DNA of 40,336 bases from RGDT01 sp964630925 (lineage in GTDB: Bacteria > Planctomycetota > Planctomycetia > Gemmatales > Gemmataceae), in the NCBI GenBank assembly GCA_964630925.1, contig CAZVZK010000091.1:1-40336 (forward strand). Reading direction: 5' to 3'. The translations under genes were made by a program, and so were the position numbers. Position 1 is the stretch's first letter; each line of letters starts with the position of its first letter. This document shows positions 23,961 to 31,056 of the stretch, piece by piece. A model generated the notes under the pieces. It was given only the letters and a program-made list of their open reading frames with translations. It had not been told where the DNA came from and did not search any database.

Positions 23961-25499
23961 TCACCCCGGCCAGACGACCTCCAGCACCCCGTCGGGCACC
24001 AGCAGCGCCCGCCCGGCGCACGCCGCCTGCCACTCCGCCGGCATGTACGGCCACTGCCACGGCGTCGCCGCCGTCCGCCACAGCATCGCCTCCAGCGCCA
24101 GCGCCACCGGCCCGCCACGCACGTCCGGCGGCGGCACGCCGTCCAGCAGGTCCAGCCAGGGGCCGGCCAGCAGCGGCTCCAGCGCCGGCTGCGAGTCGAC
24201 CCAGAACCGCACCCGCCCCCCCGGCTTCAGCGCGAACGTCAGCAGCACCGGCCGCCCCTCGCCGCGCTCGACCGTTGACCAGTACTCGTCCGAGACATCC
24301 ATGACCCGCCGCAGGTAGCGCGACATCGCCTCCACGCTGGCCACGCGCTCGCGCATCACCTCCTCGGCCTGGTACAGGATCGTCCGCTGCACGTCGAACG
24401 CCGACGGCCGCCGCTCCGGCGTGTCCGACGGGATCCACTCCAGGGCGAGCTGGTACAGCCCGCCCTCGCCGTCGATCAGCAGCGGCCCGGCGTTGATCAG
24501 GGCGCGGCGCGCCTCGGCGGCCAATGCCGGCGGCAGCATGACGCCGAAGCCGTCTTCGAGGACCTTGGCCCCGGCGGGCATGTCGCCGCCGGCGGCCAGG
24601 AGGACGAAGCCGCCCGTCGCCACGCCGCCGGCGCCGGCCGGGCCGATCAGCTCCGGGCCGCCCTGGCCGGGACGCCACACCAGACGCACGTCGGCCTTCG
24701 GGTCCGCGTGCGTCAGCAGGGCGAGGGACCACTCGTCGGGCATCGCCGACAGGGCGTCGCGGAAGCCGTCCGGCTGGGGCAGCGGCAGACGCAGCGTCAC
24801 GCGGGCGCCCGCCGTCGCCAGCATCTCGCTGCCGGCGTCCTGCGGCGACTGCGGCGGCATCTGCATCGTCACCGTCGCCCCGGGGTAGACGGCCAGGGGC
24901 ACCTTGCGGAGGATGCTGCGGTCCATGTCGTCGCGCGTCAGCACGCTCGGCCGCCCGCGCTCCGACCACGGCGGGCACGGGTAGTAGCGGGCCGCCTTGC
25001 CCAGCAGCGCCGTCACCCGGTACGGCCCGATGACGGGGACGATCTCGGCCTCCTCCGGCGTCAGGAGGATCGCGGCGATCGCGCCCGGCGGCACCTCGAC
25101 GCCGGGCAGGGCGACGGCGGCGATGTACGCCAGCCCGGTCTGCTCCGTCGTGCCGAGGAAGCCCCCCGGCGCCCGGAAGCAGGTGTAATCGCCCTCGCCC
25201 ACCGTGCGGCCCTGCTTGGCGAGGCGGTACAGCTGCTCGAACAGCGGCAGCGGGTCACGCGGGGCCTGCTTCTCCCCGTCCAGGATGCGGAGCGACAGGG
25301 CGATCTCGCGCTGGCCGGGGGCGGCGGCCAGGCCCTGGGTGGTGTACGTCCAGCACGGGATGGCCCCGCCGCCGGCCAACGCCAGGTCGTGCCGGGTGAT
25401 GCGGACGCTCAGCTCGCCGGGGATCAGCTCGTGGATGACCACGAGCGGGCCGGACGGCTGCGGGGCGCCCCCGCCGAACAGTCGCTGCCAGAAGGACAT
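23961..25499 (-). CDS. Hypothetical protein, 512 aa
   Basis: The ATG at 25499 is supported by AGGAG at 25505-25509; the frame open upstream of it reads through a GC-rich leader. It begins MSFWQRLFGGGAPQPSGP. There is no signal peptide or membrane helix, so it is probably cytoplasmic. The N-terminal 200 residues contain CWTYTTQGLAAAPGQREIAL, LFEQLYRLAKQGRTVGEGDY and YIAAVALPGVEVPPGAIAAI. The middle is beta-rich with ARVTLRLPLPQPDGFRDAL. The C-terminus has a helical stretch (AFDVQRTILYQAEEVMRE) and ends in VPDGVLEVVWPG. No domain is recognised. It converges on the sigma factor gene. Confidence 0.72.
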   Translation of the reverse strand: MSFWQRLFGGGAPQPSGPLVVIHELIPGELSVRITRHDLALAGGGAIPCWTYTTQGLAAAPGQREIALSLRILDGEKQAPRDPLPLFEQLYRLAKQGRTVGEGDYTCFRAPGGFLGTTEQTGLAYIAAVALPGVEVPPGAIAAILLTPEEAEIVPVIGPYRVTALLGKAARYYPCPPWSERGRPSVLTRDDMDRSILRKVPLAVYPGATVTMQMPPQSPQDAGSEMLATAGARVTLRLPLPQPDGFRDALSAMPDEWSLALLTHADPKADVRLVWRPGQGGPELIGPAGAGGVATGGFVLLAAGGDMPAGAKVLEDGFGVMLPPALAAEARRALINAGPLLIDGEGGLYQLALEWIPSDTPERRPSAFDVQRTILYQAEEVMRERVASVEAMSRYLRRVMDVSDEYWSTVERGEGRPVLLTFALKPGGRVRFWVDSQPALEPLLAGPWLDLLDGVPPPDVRGGPVALALEAMLWRTAATPWQWPYMPAEWQAACAGRALLVPDGVLEVVWPG

Positions 25500-25810
25500 G
25501 TTGGCTCCTGTGCCGGGGCGGGGCCACGGCGGCCCTCCCCCGATGGGTGCCGGTGCGTGCGGCCACCGACGAATGTACGACGCACCTCGTCGTTGTATCC
25601 CCCACGGCGCCGGCGGGCGCCCCGACCTCCCCCGACAGGGGCAAGGGCCGGCGGTGGCCGGGCCATTGCATTGCATTGCAGACCCCCACACACGAACTTG
25701 AAATGAAGACGGTTGAGGCGCGTGAGGGGTTCCGCGTGCCGATGGCCGCCGGGGCCTGCCACGGGGGGGGACGCGAGGCCCTGTCGGGCGCAAACTCACC
25801 TGCCCACTCC

Positions 25811-25858
25811 CGCCGAGTCACCTGCCAACGTCCCACCGATTTGGCATGTGACTCGGCG
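25811..25858. repeat. Long hairpin, 11+6 bp stem
   Basis: CGCCGAGTCAC at 25811-25821 pairs perfectly with 25848-25858. After one mismatch (C opposite T), TGCCAA at 25823-25828 pairs with TTGGCA at 25841-25846, leaving a 12-nt loop. On the + strand it is followed by TTCTTTGACG. It may be an orphan terminator, a protein-binding palindrome or the end of a lost element. Confidence 0.7.
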
Positions 25859-25975
25859 TTCTTTGACGCATGGTGTCACCGGCCGGCGCCGAGTGCGCGA
25901 GTCACCTTGTCACATGCTACATTCCAACTCCGCGCACACCCCCGGCGTGAGGCGTGCGGCGCCGCGCGCCACCCC

Positions 25976-26005
25976 TTGACATCAGGTGTACAGGCCTCCA
26001 ATACT
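25976..26005 (+). promoter_or_regulatory. Candidate sigma-70 promoter
   Basis: TTGACA at 25976-25981 and AATACT at 26000-26005 are separated by 18 bp, a close match to the housekeeping consensus in an otherwise very GC-rich region. It points towards the 124-aa gene starting at 26377, which would give a leader of roughly 360 nt. Confidence 0.45.
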
Positions 26006-26376
26006 GAGGGGAGGGAGAGCCATCGCCCGCGGGCCCTCCCCCATCTCCCCGGTGCCCCAGTGCCCAGACCTCCACCCCTTCCCCTCGTCGCCGGCTTTCC
26101 GCCGGGGCCGCTCTGGTCTTCCGGACTCCGCCCGTGCTCCAACCCTGGCACGACTACACCTCCCGTCCATCTCACGCCGCCCTGGTGCACCTGACCTCCC
26201 GCCGCCACGACGGAAGGAGCGGGCTCGCGGCCCGCGCCGGCCCAGGGGTGCGGGCGAAGAGAGGCTCATCTATCATGCCAGTAAGGTGGCCATCCCAACG
26301 AGCCCGGGGGGTGGCGAGGATTCCCGACGCGGCCGGTGTTGACAGCCCACCGAGCGAGGCCGGGGAGGAGTGAGGA

Positions 26377-26751
26377 ATGAGCCTGAAGTCGAAGCCACAT
26401 TACACCCTCACGGCGGGCGACCTGGCGAAGTGGATCGAGGATCAGCCGGATCAGTGGTGGTCGGTCGATGGGGACCGAGACCTCATGTCGTCCGTGGACT
26501 TCCCGTGCCCCGCCGATGAGCTGGCCCCCGCGATCCGCCTGATCGGGAAGCCCCTCCTCGTCTACGACGGAACGCCCGGCTCACGCGCCAGCGGCGAGAG
26601 GATCGGCCCCGGCCAGCTCGCCGCCCTCGCCGACACGAACAACCGAAAGCGGCAGAGGACATTCCTGTTGACGTGGAGCGATTCCGACGAGGAATGGCTC
26701 CTCGTGGAAGCCGAGGCCCTGGTCGCCCCGCCTGCCGCACGCACCCCTTGA
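26377..26751 (+). CDS. Hypothetical protein, 124 aa
   Basis: The ATG at 26377 follows a strong GGGGAGGAG. The product is cytoplasmic, with Trp-rich LAKWIEDQPDQWWSVDGDRD near the N-terminus, then SSVDFPCPADELAPAIRLIG, and a C-terminal RTFLLTWSDSDEEWLLVEAE. No domain is recognised. It lies upstream of, and in the same reading frame as, the HEPN-type gene, separated by its single TGA stop (26749-26751) and 24 sense codons. The pairing of a small acidic protein with a HEPN protein suggests partner and effector; this is inference. Confidence 0.65.
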   Translation: MSLKSKPHYTLTAGDLAKWIEDQPDQWWSVDGDRDLMSSVDFPCPADELAPAIRLIGKPLLVYDGTPGSRASGERIGPGQLAALADTNNRKRQRTFLLTWSDSDEEWLLVEAEALVAPPAARTP

Positions 26752-26823
26752 GGGTCCGGACTTGGCCCGCCCACCATCGGGGGCCTGGGGGCGTCTCGCC
26801 CCCAGCTCACCCGCCTGCACGGC

Positions 26824-27654
26824 GTGGTCCGTCAGATCGTCACTCACGCCGACCCGCTCCACCCGGAGGCGGATCGGCCGCTCCGCCATTTCGAGCTCTC
26901 GGCCAACGCCGCCCTCAGAGTGCTCGAGTACCTCACGGAACACATCGACCCGAGCACGGTCTACGCCGCCGTCTACAACCGCCACCTCAGCCAGCTCCGG
27001 CGCTTGATCCTGGCGGAGTGCATCGAGTCGTTCGAGCGCTTCCTCAAGGAGCTGGCCGCGGCCTGCATCGACTACCTGGCCCCGTACATCACGGACGACC
27101 GCTTCGACGACTTCCTCCCCAGACGCGGGGGCACCGTCGCCGCGTTCGTGAACGCCTCCTCCATCGGCAGGGCCCTCTGTGAATCGGACACCTGGCTCAG
27201 CAACGCCTCCATCAACAGCCGCTTCGCCTCCCTCCTCAAGGACCTCGGCGGCGCGGACTGGGAGCACCTGTTCCCCCAGGCCAATCAGCAGCCGGCGGCG
27301 GAACGGCCCCGAGCCGCCACGCTGGCCATCCTCTGGCAGATCCGCCACAACCTGGCCCACAACGTCGGCGTCATCACCCACTCCGACGCCATGAGGTTCC
27401 GGGCGCTCGTGGGCGGGGCCGTCGAGCCCGAGCGCCGCCTCTCCCCCGCAGACGACGACCTGCGCTACGCGAAACGATTCCTGTCCGAGGCGGCCACGCG
27501 CACCAACGAAAGGGTGGGGCGGCGTCTGGCCCAACTGCTCGGCGAGCTGCACGCAGGAGACGCGGGCCTGTTCGACGCCCAGGCAAGGGCGGACGAGGTA
27601 TCGCGCCGGTTCACCTTCCCCGTGACCATCAACGGCCACGTCGGCCTCGTATGA
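26824..27654 (+). CDS. HEPN-type protein with RX4H motif
   Basis: 276 aa from a GTG at 26824. The start is uncertain: the homologous N-terminus appears to begin a few codons upstream (LTRLHG), where only non-ATG codons exist. The protein is all-helical. The key block is LAILWQIRHNLAHNVGVITH, where Arg174 and His179 form the RX4H catalytic motif of HEPN ribonucleases. It is preceded by ECIESFERFLKELAAACIDY and LCESDTWLSNASINSRFASL, which I recall as conserved in a family of uncharacterised proteins. The HEPN superfamily includes RNases in toxin-antitoxin, abortive infection and CRISPR effectors. RNase activity is inference. A 7-bp GC hairpin (26787-26803) sits just before the GTG and could limit translation. 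Confidence 0.72.
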   Translation: MVRQIVTHADPLHPEADRPLRHFELSANAALRVLEYLTEHIDPSTVYAAVYNRHLSQLRRLILAECIESFERFLKELAAACIDYLAPYITDDRFDDFLPRRGGTVAAFVNASSIGRALCESDTWLSNASINSRFASLLKDLGGADWEHLFPQANQQPAAERPRAATLAILWQIRHNLAHNVGVITHSDAMRFRALVGGAVEPERRLSPADDDLRYAKRFLSEAATRTNERVGRRLAQLLGELHAGDAGLFDAQARADEVSRRFTFPVTINGHVGLV

Positions 27655-27808
27655 CGCCCGTGGCCGCGAGCCGTCCGGGAGGGCTTCGCGGGGTGGTGCC
27701 GCTCCCGGCCCCGGTGTACGAAGCGGGAGCCGTCAATCTTGGTCTGACCAGCAGCCGCAGGGGCAGCGGCCCCGCCCCGACGCCGCCCGCCGGCTGGAGG
27801 CATCGATC

Positions 27809-28126
27809 ATGTCCGTCACGAGCCACCTGTCGTTCTTCCGGGGCGAGGACCTCACGCTCGACTTCCAGATGACCCCGCCCGTGGACGTGACGGGCTGGAC
27901 GATCACCCTCAAGATCGCCGACTCGCTCGGCGGAAGCGTGCAGGTGACGAAGACCGCCAGCATCACCGACGGCCCGCGCGGGCGCTTCCGCGTCACCCTC
28001 GCCAGCGCCGACACCGCCGCCCTCGCGGTGGGCCGCTATGTCTGGGACGCGCGGCGGACCGATTCGGGGAGCAAGGCGACGCTCGCCGACGGCACCCTCG
28101 ACCTGCGTCAGGAGGTGACGGCGTGA
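27809..28126 (+). CDS. Phage-like small protein, BppU N-terminal-like
   Basis: 105 aa; the ATG at 27809 follows GGAGG at 27796-27800. The sequence SFFRGEDLTLDFQMTPP, then DVTGWTITLKIADSLGG and GRYVWDARRTDSGS, resembles the N-terminal Ig-like domain of phage baseplate upper proteins (rGd...f.v...DlTGwt...k). It is a beta-sandwich candidate of normal length for a stand-alone version. No tail or baseplate gene is adjacent, but a head-tail connector fragment lies 1.1 kb downstream on the same strand, so both may be remnants of one prophage. The 154 bp before it hold nothing recognisable. Confidence 0.6.
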   Translation: MSVTSHLSFFRGEDLTLDFQMTPPVDVTGWTITLKIADSLGGSVQVTKTASITDGPRGRFRVTLASADTAALAVGRYVWDARRTDSGSKATLADGTLDLRQEVTA

Positions 28127-28137
28127 GGGGATCGGGG

Positions 28138-28608
28138 TCAATTGAGGGCGGGCGAACGGGGCTTGGCCTTCTTGCGCTTGTAGATTACGACCCGGACACC
28201 CTCCCCTGGCTCGAAGCCCGACGGGCGGGGCTTGTTGGGGCGGTAACAGACGGTGAGCATGTCGCCCTCGATCCGATACACGAGCCGGATGAGCAGGCCG
28301 TGGAAGTTGTCCGGGGACTCTCCCAGGATGTCCATCGCCTTCGGTGTTGCCGTCGGCGAGAGCGTGACCCGCCACCGCGAGGCCACCTCCCCACCATGGG
28401 TTGTGGCGAGCCGGCCGCCCGCGAACACGTCCGAGATCGGGTAGGGAGGGGGCATGGGCGCCCCGCCGTCAACAGCCTCGCTGACTTGCTCCCACTCCCC
28501 CTCTAACGCCTTCAGGTCCGCCTCGACGGAGGTGGGCTTCTGTGCAAGGAACGGTGCGGGGGCAAACCCCAGAGAGAGGGCGGCGAGCAGTGGGAACAGG
28601 CGTCGCAT
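28138..28608 (-). CDS. TIGR03067-type secreted planctomycete protein
   Basis: 156 aa from the ATG at 28608, where a signal peptide begins (MRRLFPLLAALSLGFAPAP); an upstream GTG/ATG extension has no signal. The mature part opens VEADLKALEGEWEQVSEAVD, the L-x-x-L-x-G-x-W start of the TIGR03067 family, and ends RVVIYKRKKAK. The middle has SRWRVTLSPTATPKAMDILG and LIRLVYRIEGDMLTVCYRPN, both typical. These small exported lipocalin-like domains are expanded in planctomycetes; their ligands are unknown. It converges with the phage-like gene (11 bp between stops) and is divergent from the lipoprotein gene at 28794. Confidence 0.85.
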   Translation of the reverse strand: MRRLFPLLAALSLGFAPAPFLAQKPTSVEADLKALEGEWEQVSEAVDGGAPMPPPYPISDVFAGGRLATTHGGEVASRWRVTLSPTATPKAMDILGESPDNFHGLLIRLVYRIEGDMLTVCYRPNKPRPSGFEPGEGVRVVIYKRKKAKPRSPALN

Positions 28609-28793
28609 GGCGTGGCCTCGTCCGCGAGGTGTCACCGCGAGTGTACAGGCCACGGGGGACGGGCGTCAAGCATTCAGGCTGAATCGGCGCCCTCCCGGGA
28701 GGTGGCGGCGTGAAGGCCGATTCTCCTTGACGGGCTGGGCCGGGTCGTGTGTGATAGGCGGTAGGGTGAAGTCTGCCGAGCGGGTGCAACGCC

Positions 28794-29159
28794 ATGAATC
28801 GACTCCTCCGCGCCCGTGTCCACCCTGCCGTGCTGTGGACGTTGGCCGGGCTCCTGATCGCCGGCTGTGTCGGCTCGTGTGAGCTCGCATTCCGTCCTTA
28901 CAATGGCATCCGTGTCGGTAGCCTCCTATCTGAGGCTCGGTCTGCCCTCCCGGCCGGATCATCCCACGAGCAGGTCGTGGCGTGGCTCGACGCTCGCGGG
29001 CTCCCGTACCGACGGGTGCACGATAAGGTCGGGGGGGGCTTTTGGTATCTGGTGCGAATGCCGAACGGCAGTTGGATGCGTCCCCACGACGGCCTCTGGA
29101 TGACGTTCTACTTTGACTCCGCCGGGGGGGTGTCCGAGATCAGTGGCGGACAGGACTAG
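28794..29159 (+). CDS. Small putative lipoprotein
   Basis: 121 aa. The N-terminus has a hydrophobic stretch VLWTLAGLLIAGC ending in a lipobox (LIAGC, Cys25). The mature part contains SLLSEARSALPAGSSHEQVV, then AWLDARGLPYRRVHDKVGGG, and ends in MTFYFDSAGGVSEISGG. The layout (helix, then short beta-strands with a hydrophilic end) recalls SmpA/BamE-like small lipoproteins, but similarity is not firm. Upstream, TTGACG at about 28727 and TGATAG at about 28752 could be a weak promoter with a long 19-bp spacer. Confidence 0.7.
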   Translation: MNRLLRARVHPAVLWTLAGLLIAGCVGSCELAFRPYNGIRVGSLLSEARSALPAGSSHEQVVAWLDARGLPYRRVHDKVGGGFWYLVRMPNGSWMRPHDGLWMTFYFDSAGGVSEISGGQD

Positions 29160-29266
29160 CTGGCGGTAAACCTATCTATCGGAGGTGAGCGAGGACGTGC
29201 AGGCCCCCGCAGGGCGGTCCGGGTTGGCCTCCCTCGTCTCGTCTACCGCCGGCGATACTGCCTCGC

Positions 29267-29656
29267 ATGAGCCAGTCACTCGCCGGCCTCGAACGCGCCA
29301 AGCTCTCCATCACCTCGGCGTCCACGAGCGACGACCGCCTCATCGAGGCCCTGGTCGCCGCCGCCTCCGACGCCGCACGCCGCTTCTGCGGCCGCGACTT
29401 CGCGTTGCGCGAGTACGACGAGCTGCGCGACGGCTCGTGGGGCCAGCAGATCCTCCTCCGCCACCACCCCGTCGCCGCCGTCGCCTCCGTCCGCCGCTCG
29501 CCCCAGACGGTCCTGGAGGTCACCAACTCCTCCTCCGCCAACCAGCAGGCCCGCGTCGCCGTCACCCGCACGGGCCTGGAGCTGGCCCGCGTCGCCTCCG
29601 GCACCCGCACCGTGGATACGTCCGTCACCTGGGCGGCGAACGCCGGCTCGTCACCG
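29267..29656 (+). pseudogene. Truncated phage head-tail connector (gp6-like)
   Basis: The first 125-130 codons from the ATG at 29267 resemble phage gp6/head-tail connector proteins: KLSITSASTSDDRLIEALVA, then AASDAARRFCGRDFALREYD and LRHHPVAAVASVRRSPQTVL, and TGLELARVASGTRTVDTSV. Connector proteins end after a further domain, but from about 29657 the frame enters the antisense of the HNH gene and drifts on to a stop at 30049 without connector-like residues. I therefore call the phage part 29267 to about 29656, with its C-terminus lost. It is probably not functional. Confidence 0.6.
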
Positions 29657-30301
29657 TCAATACGTCGCCGGCAACTCGCCGCGCTCCCGGCGGGCGAAGG
29701 CACTCTGCGCGACGCCCCCTGGCCGCGTGTTGCCATCCGGGGGACGCAGCGCCGAAAGGTCCGGCAGGTCGTCGGGGTAGGCGAGGAACTCCGCGCGGAT
29801 GCGGAGGGCGGCCTCGCCGCCGTCGCCGGCCAGGTGCCGGAGCAGCTCGATCATCCGCCGGCGGAACTTCGCCAGCTCGGGGCGGTCGAGGCCGAAGGCG
29901 GCAATGAACGCCGCGCCGAAGATCGTCCGCGCCGCGACGGTGCCGTCCGCCATCACGGCGAGATGGGAGCCCAGGCCGTCGGAGGGGTCGAACGGCAGGG
30001 GCGCGGCCCCCCTGTGGGCGTTGCACTGGCAGCAGGCGTAAATCAGTGAGCCATACTCGGTCCGCCCAGGCGCGGCGACGCTCCGGGGCACGAGATGCTC
30101 CACGCTGAAGGACCGCAGGCCATCGGGCAGCCACGCCTCGCGCGAAAGGCAGCAGACGCAGCGGAATTCGACCTCGTCCCGCAGCCACGGCTTGTAATGG
30201 TCGTCGTCCAGGTAGCCGCGCGGGCCGTGCCGCCGCCCATGCGTGCCCGAGTGATAACAGAGGGCGGACGGGATGGGCGGCTGGTCATGCGCCGGCGTCA
30301 T
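29657..30301 (-). CDS. HNH endonuclease
   Basis: 214 aa; the ATG at 30301 has AAGGGG upstream and overlaps the preceding gene by 17 bp. The HNH core (about 46-97) shows CVCCLSREAW, then the FSVEHLVPRS strand with the catalytic His, and IYACCQCNAHRG. This gives a CxxC...CxxC zinc pair and the Asn of HNH. A basic N-terminus and an Arg/Glu-rich C-terminal half follow. Proteins of this sort can be homing nucleases, phage or restriction-related enzymes. The gene abuts and overlaps the truncated phage connector on the opposite strand, which suggests insertion or rearrangement there. Target unknown. Confidence 0.82.
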   Translation of the reverse strand: MTPAHDQPPIPSALCYHSGTHGRRHGPRGYLDDDHYKPWLRDEVEFRCVCCLSREAWLPDGLRSFSVEHLVPRSVAAPGRTEYGSLIYACCQCNAHRGAAPLPFDPSDGLGSHLAVMADGTVAARTIFGAAFIAAFGLDRPELAKFRRRMIELLRHLAGDGGEAALRIRAEFLAYPDDLPDLSALRPPDGNTRPGGVAQSAFARRERGELPATY

Positions 30302-30623
30302 CGTGCGGCCCCTTGAGGCGCTTCAGTGCCTCCTCGACCCGCGCGGTCATGAGCCGGTCCAAGGGGGCCACCCGCTCGGCGGCCACGCCCTGCAGCCCGG
30401 CCAGCTCGGCCTCCTCCCCGTGCGTCAGCCCGCCGTCGAACTTCTTGCGGATCAGGTCGTGCCGCCGCTCATTCTGCCGCACCCAGGCCTCGTCCGCGGC
30501 CAGGGATTTCAGCACCTCGCCGAGGATGTCGCTGGCCGCCTTCTCGGGCGGCACGTTGCGCGACACGGCCCGCTCCCGCAGCCAGGCGGCTGCCGGCCCG
30601 TCCAGGGTGACCATCAGCTCCAT
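30285..30623 (-). CDS. Small hypothetical protein upstream of the HNH gene
   Basis: 112 aa from the ATG at 30623, chosen because GGAGG lies at 30632-30636; a GTG 36 bp upstream lacks a ribosome site. The N-terminus MELMVTLDGPAAAWLRERAV could be a ribbon-helix-helix-like strand and helix. The C-terminal RRHDLIRKKFDGGLTHGEEA, then ELAGLQ, recalls many small planctomycete hypotheticals. It overlaps the HNH gene by 17 bp and is co-translated with it. It might be a DNA-binding or antitoxin-like partner, but no motif proves this. Confidence 0.65.
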   Translation of the reverse strand: MELMVTLDGPAAAWLRERAVSRNVPPEKAASDILGEVLKSLAADEAWVRQNERRHDLIRKKFDGGLTHGEEAELAGLQGVAAERVAPLDRLMTARVEEALKRLKGPHDDAGA

Positions 30624-31056
30624 GTCCGCGTCCTCCGAGGTGCCATTCCCATTGTCCACCGCCCCGCGCGGGTGTCAAGCCCGGCGAGGACGGGAGGACG
30701 GCGTTCCCCACGCGGTCCGTGGGGAGACGCGCGGGCGATGCACCAGCCCCCCGTCAGCATCCAGGGGCGTTGACGAGCCGGGCATCTGCTCCCGGCCCCT
30801 CTACTCAACCCATCCTTTCAGGCCCCCAGGCCGGGAGCAGATGCGGCAGACAACACCCCGCCCCACAATCGCCGGCTGTCGGCTGTTGGAGCCGCTGCGG
30901 CGACGAGAATAAAGCCCAGGGTGACGGCTTTGCGGAGCCCTGGGGCCACGACAACACCCCGCCCCGCACGTCTCCTGGCTGTTGGAGCCGCCGCGGCGAC
31001 GGCTGTTTCTTCGTTGCCCACGGCGAGGCTTTGCGAGTCGTGGGTCTTCAATCGCC
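30624..31056. repeat. 433-bp repeat-rich spacer
   Basis: Between the small hypothetical gene and the kinase 3' end lie several repeats. A perfect 16-bp inverted repeat occurs at 30782-30797 and 30829-30844 (GCATCTGCTCCCGGCC and complement). A direct repeat spans 30849-30905 and 30950-31001; both copies start GACAACACCCCGCCCC and contain GGCTGTTGGAGCCGC then GCGGCGACG. Two hairpins sharing a GGCTTTGCG core occur at about 30914-30946 and 31017-31044. One or more of these may terminate the kinase transcript. No gene is recognised. Confidence 0.65.

Larger units (their letters stand above)
25500..26376. other. 877-bp gene-free region
   Basis: No coding frame here shows recognisable protein features on either strand. 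Visible elements are a triplicated TTGCA (about 25665-25680), a strong hairpin at 25811-25858, a degenerate copy of its GAGTCACCT arm near 25899, a near-consensus promoter at 25976-26005, and the ribosome site of the next gene (GGGGAGGAG, 26362-26370). The segment is less GC-biased than its neighbours around 25660-25720 and 25840-25920. Confidence 0.6.

Noticed and set aside
22352..24118. 588-codon minus-strand frame across the transporter end, spacer and sigma gene
   Set aside because: Spans two real + strand genes and the spacer; composition is that of antisense frames and no domain is visible.
29657..30049. Continuation of the phage connector frame
   Set aside because: Runs antisense to the HNH gene and shows no connector features; treated as accidental readthrough of a truncated gene.
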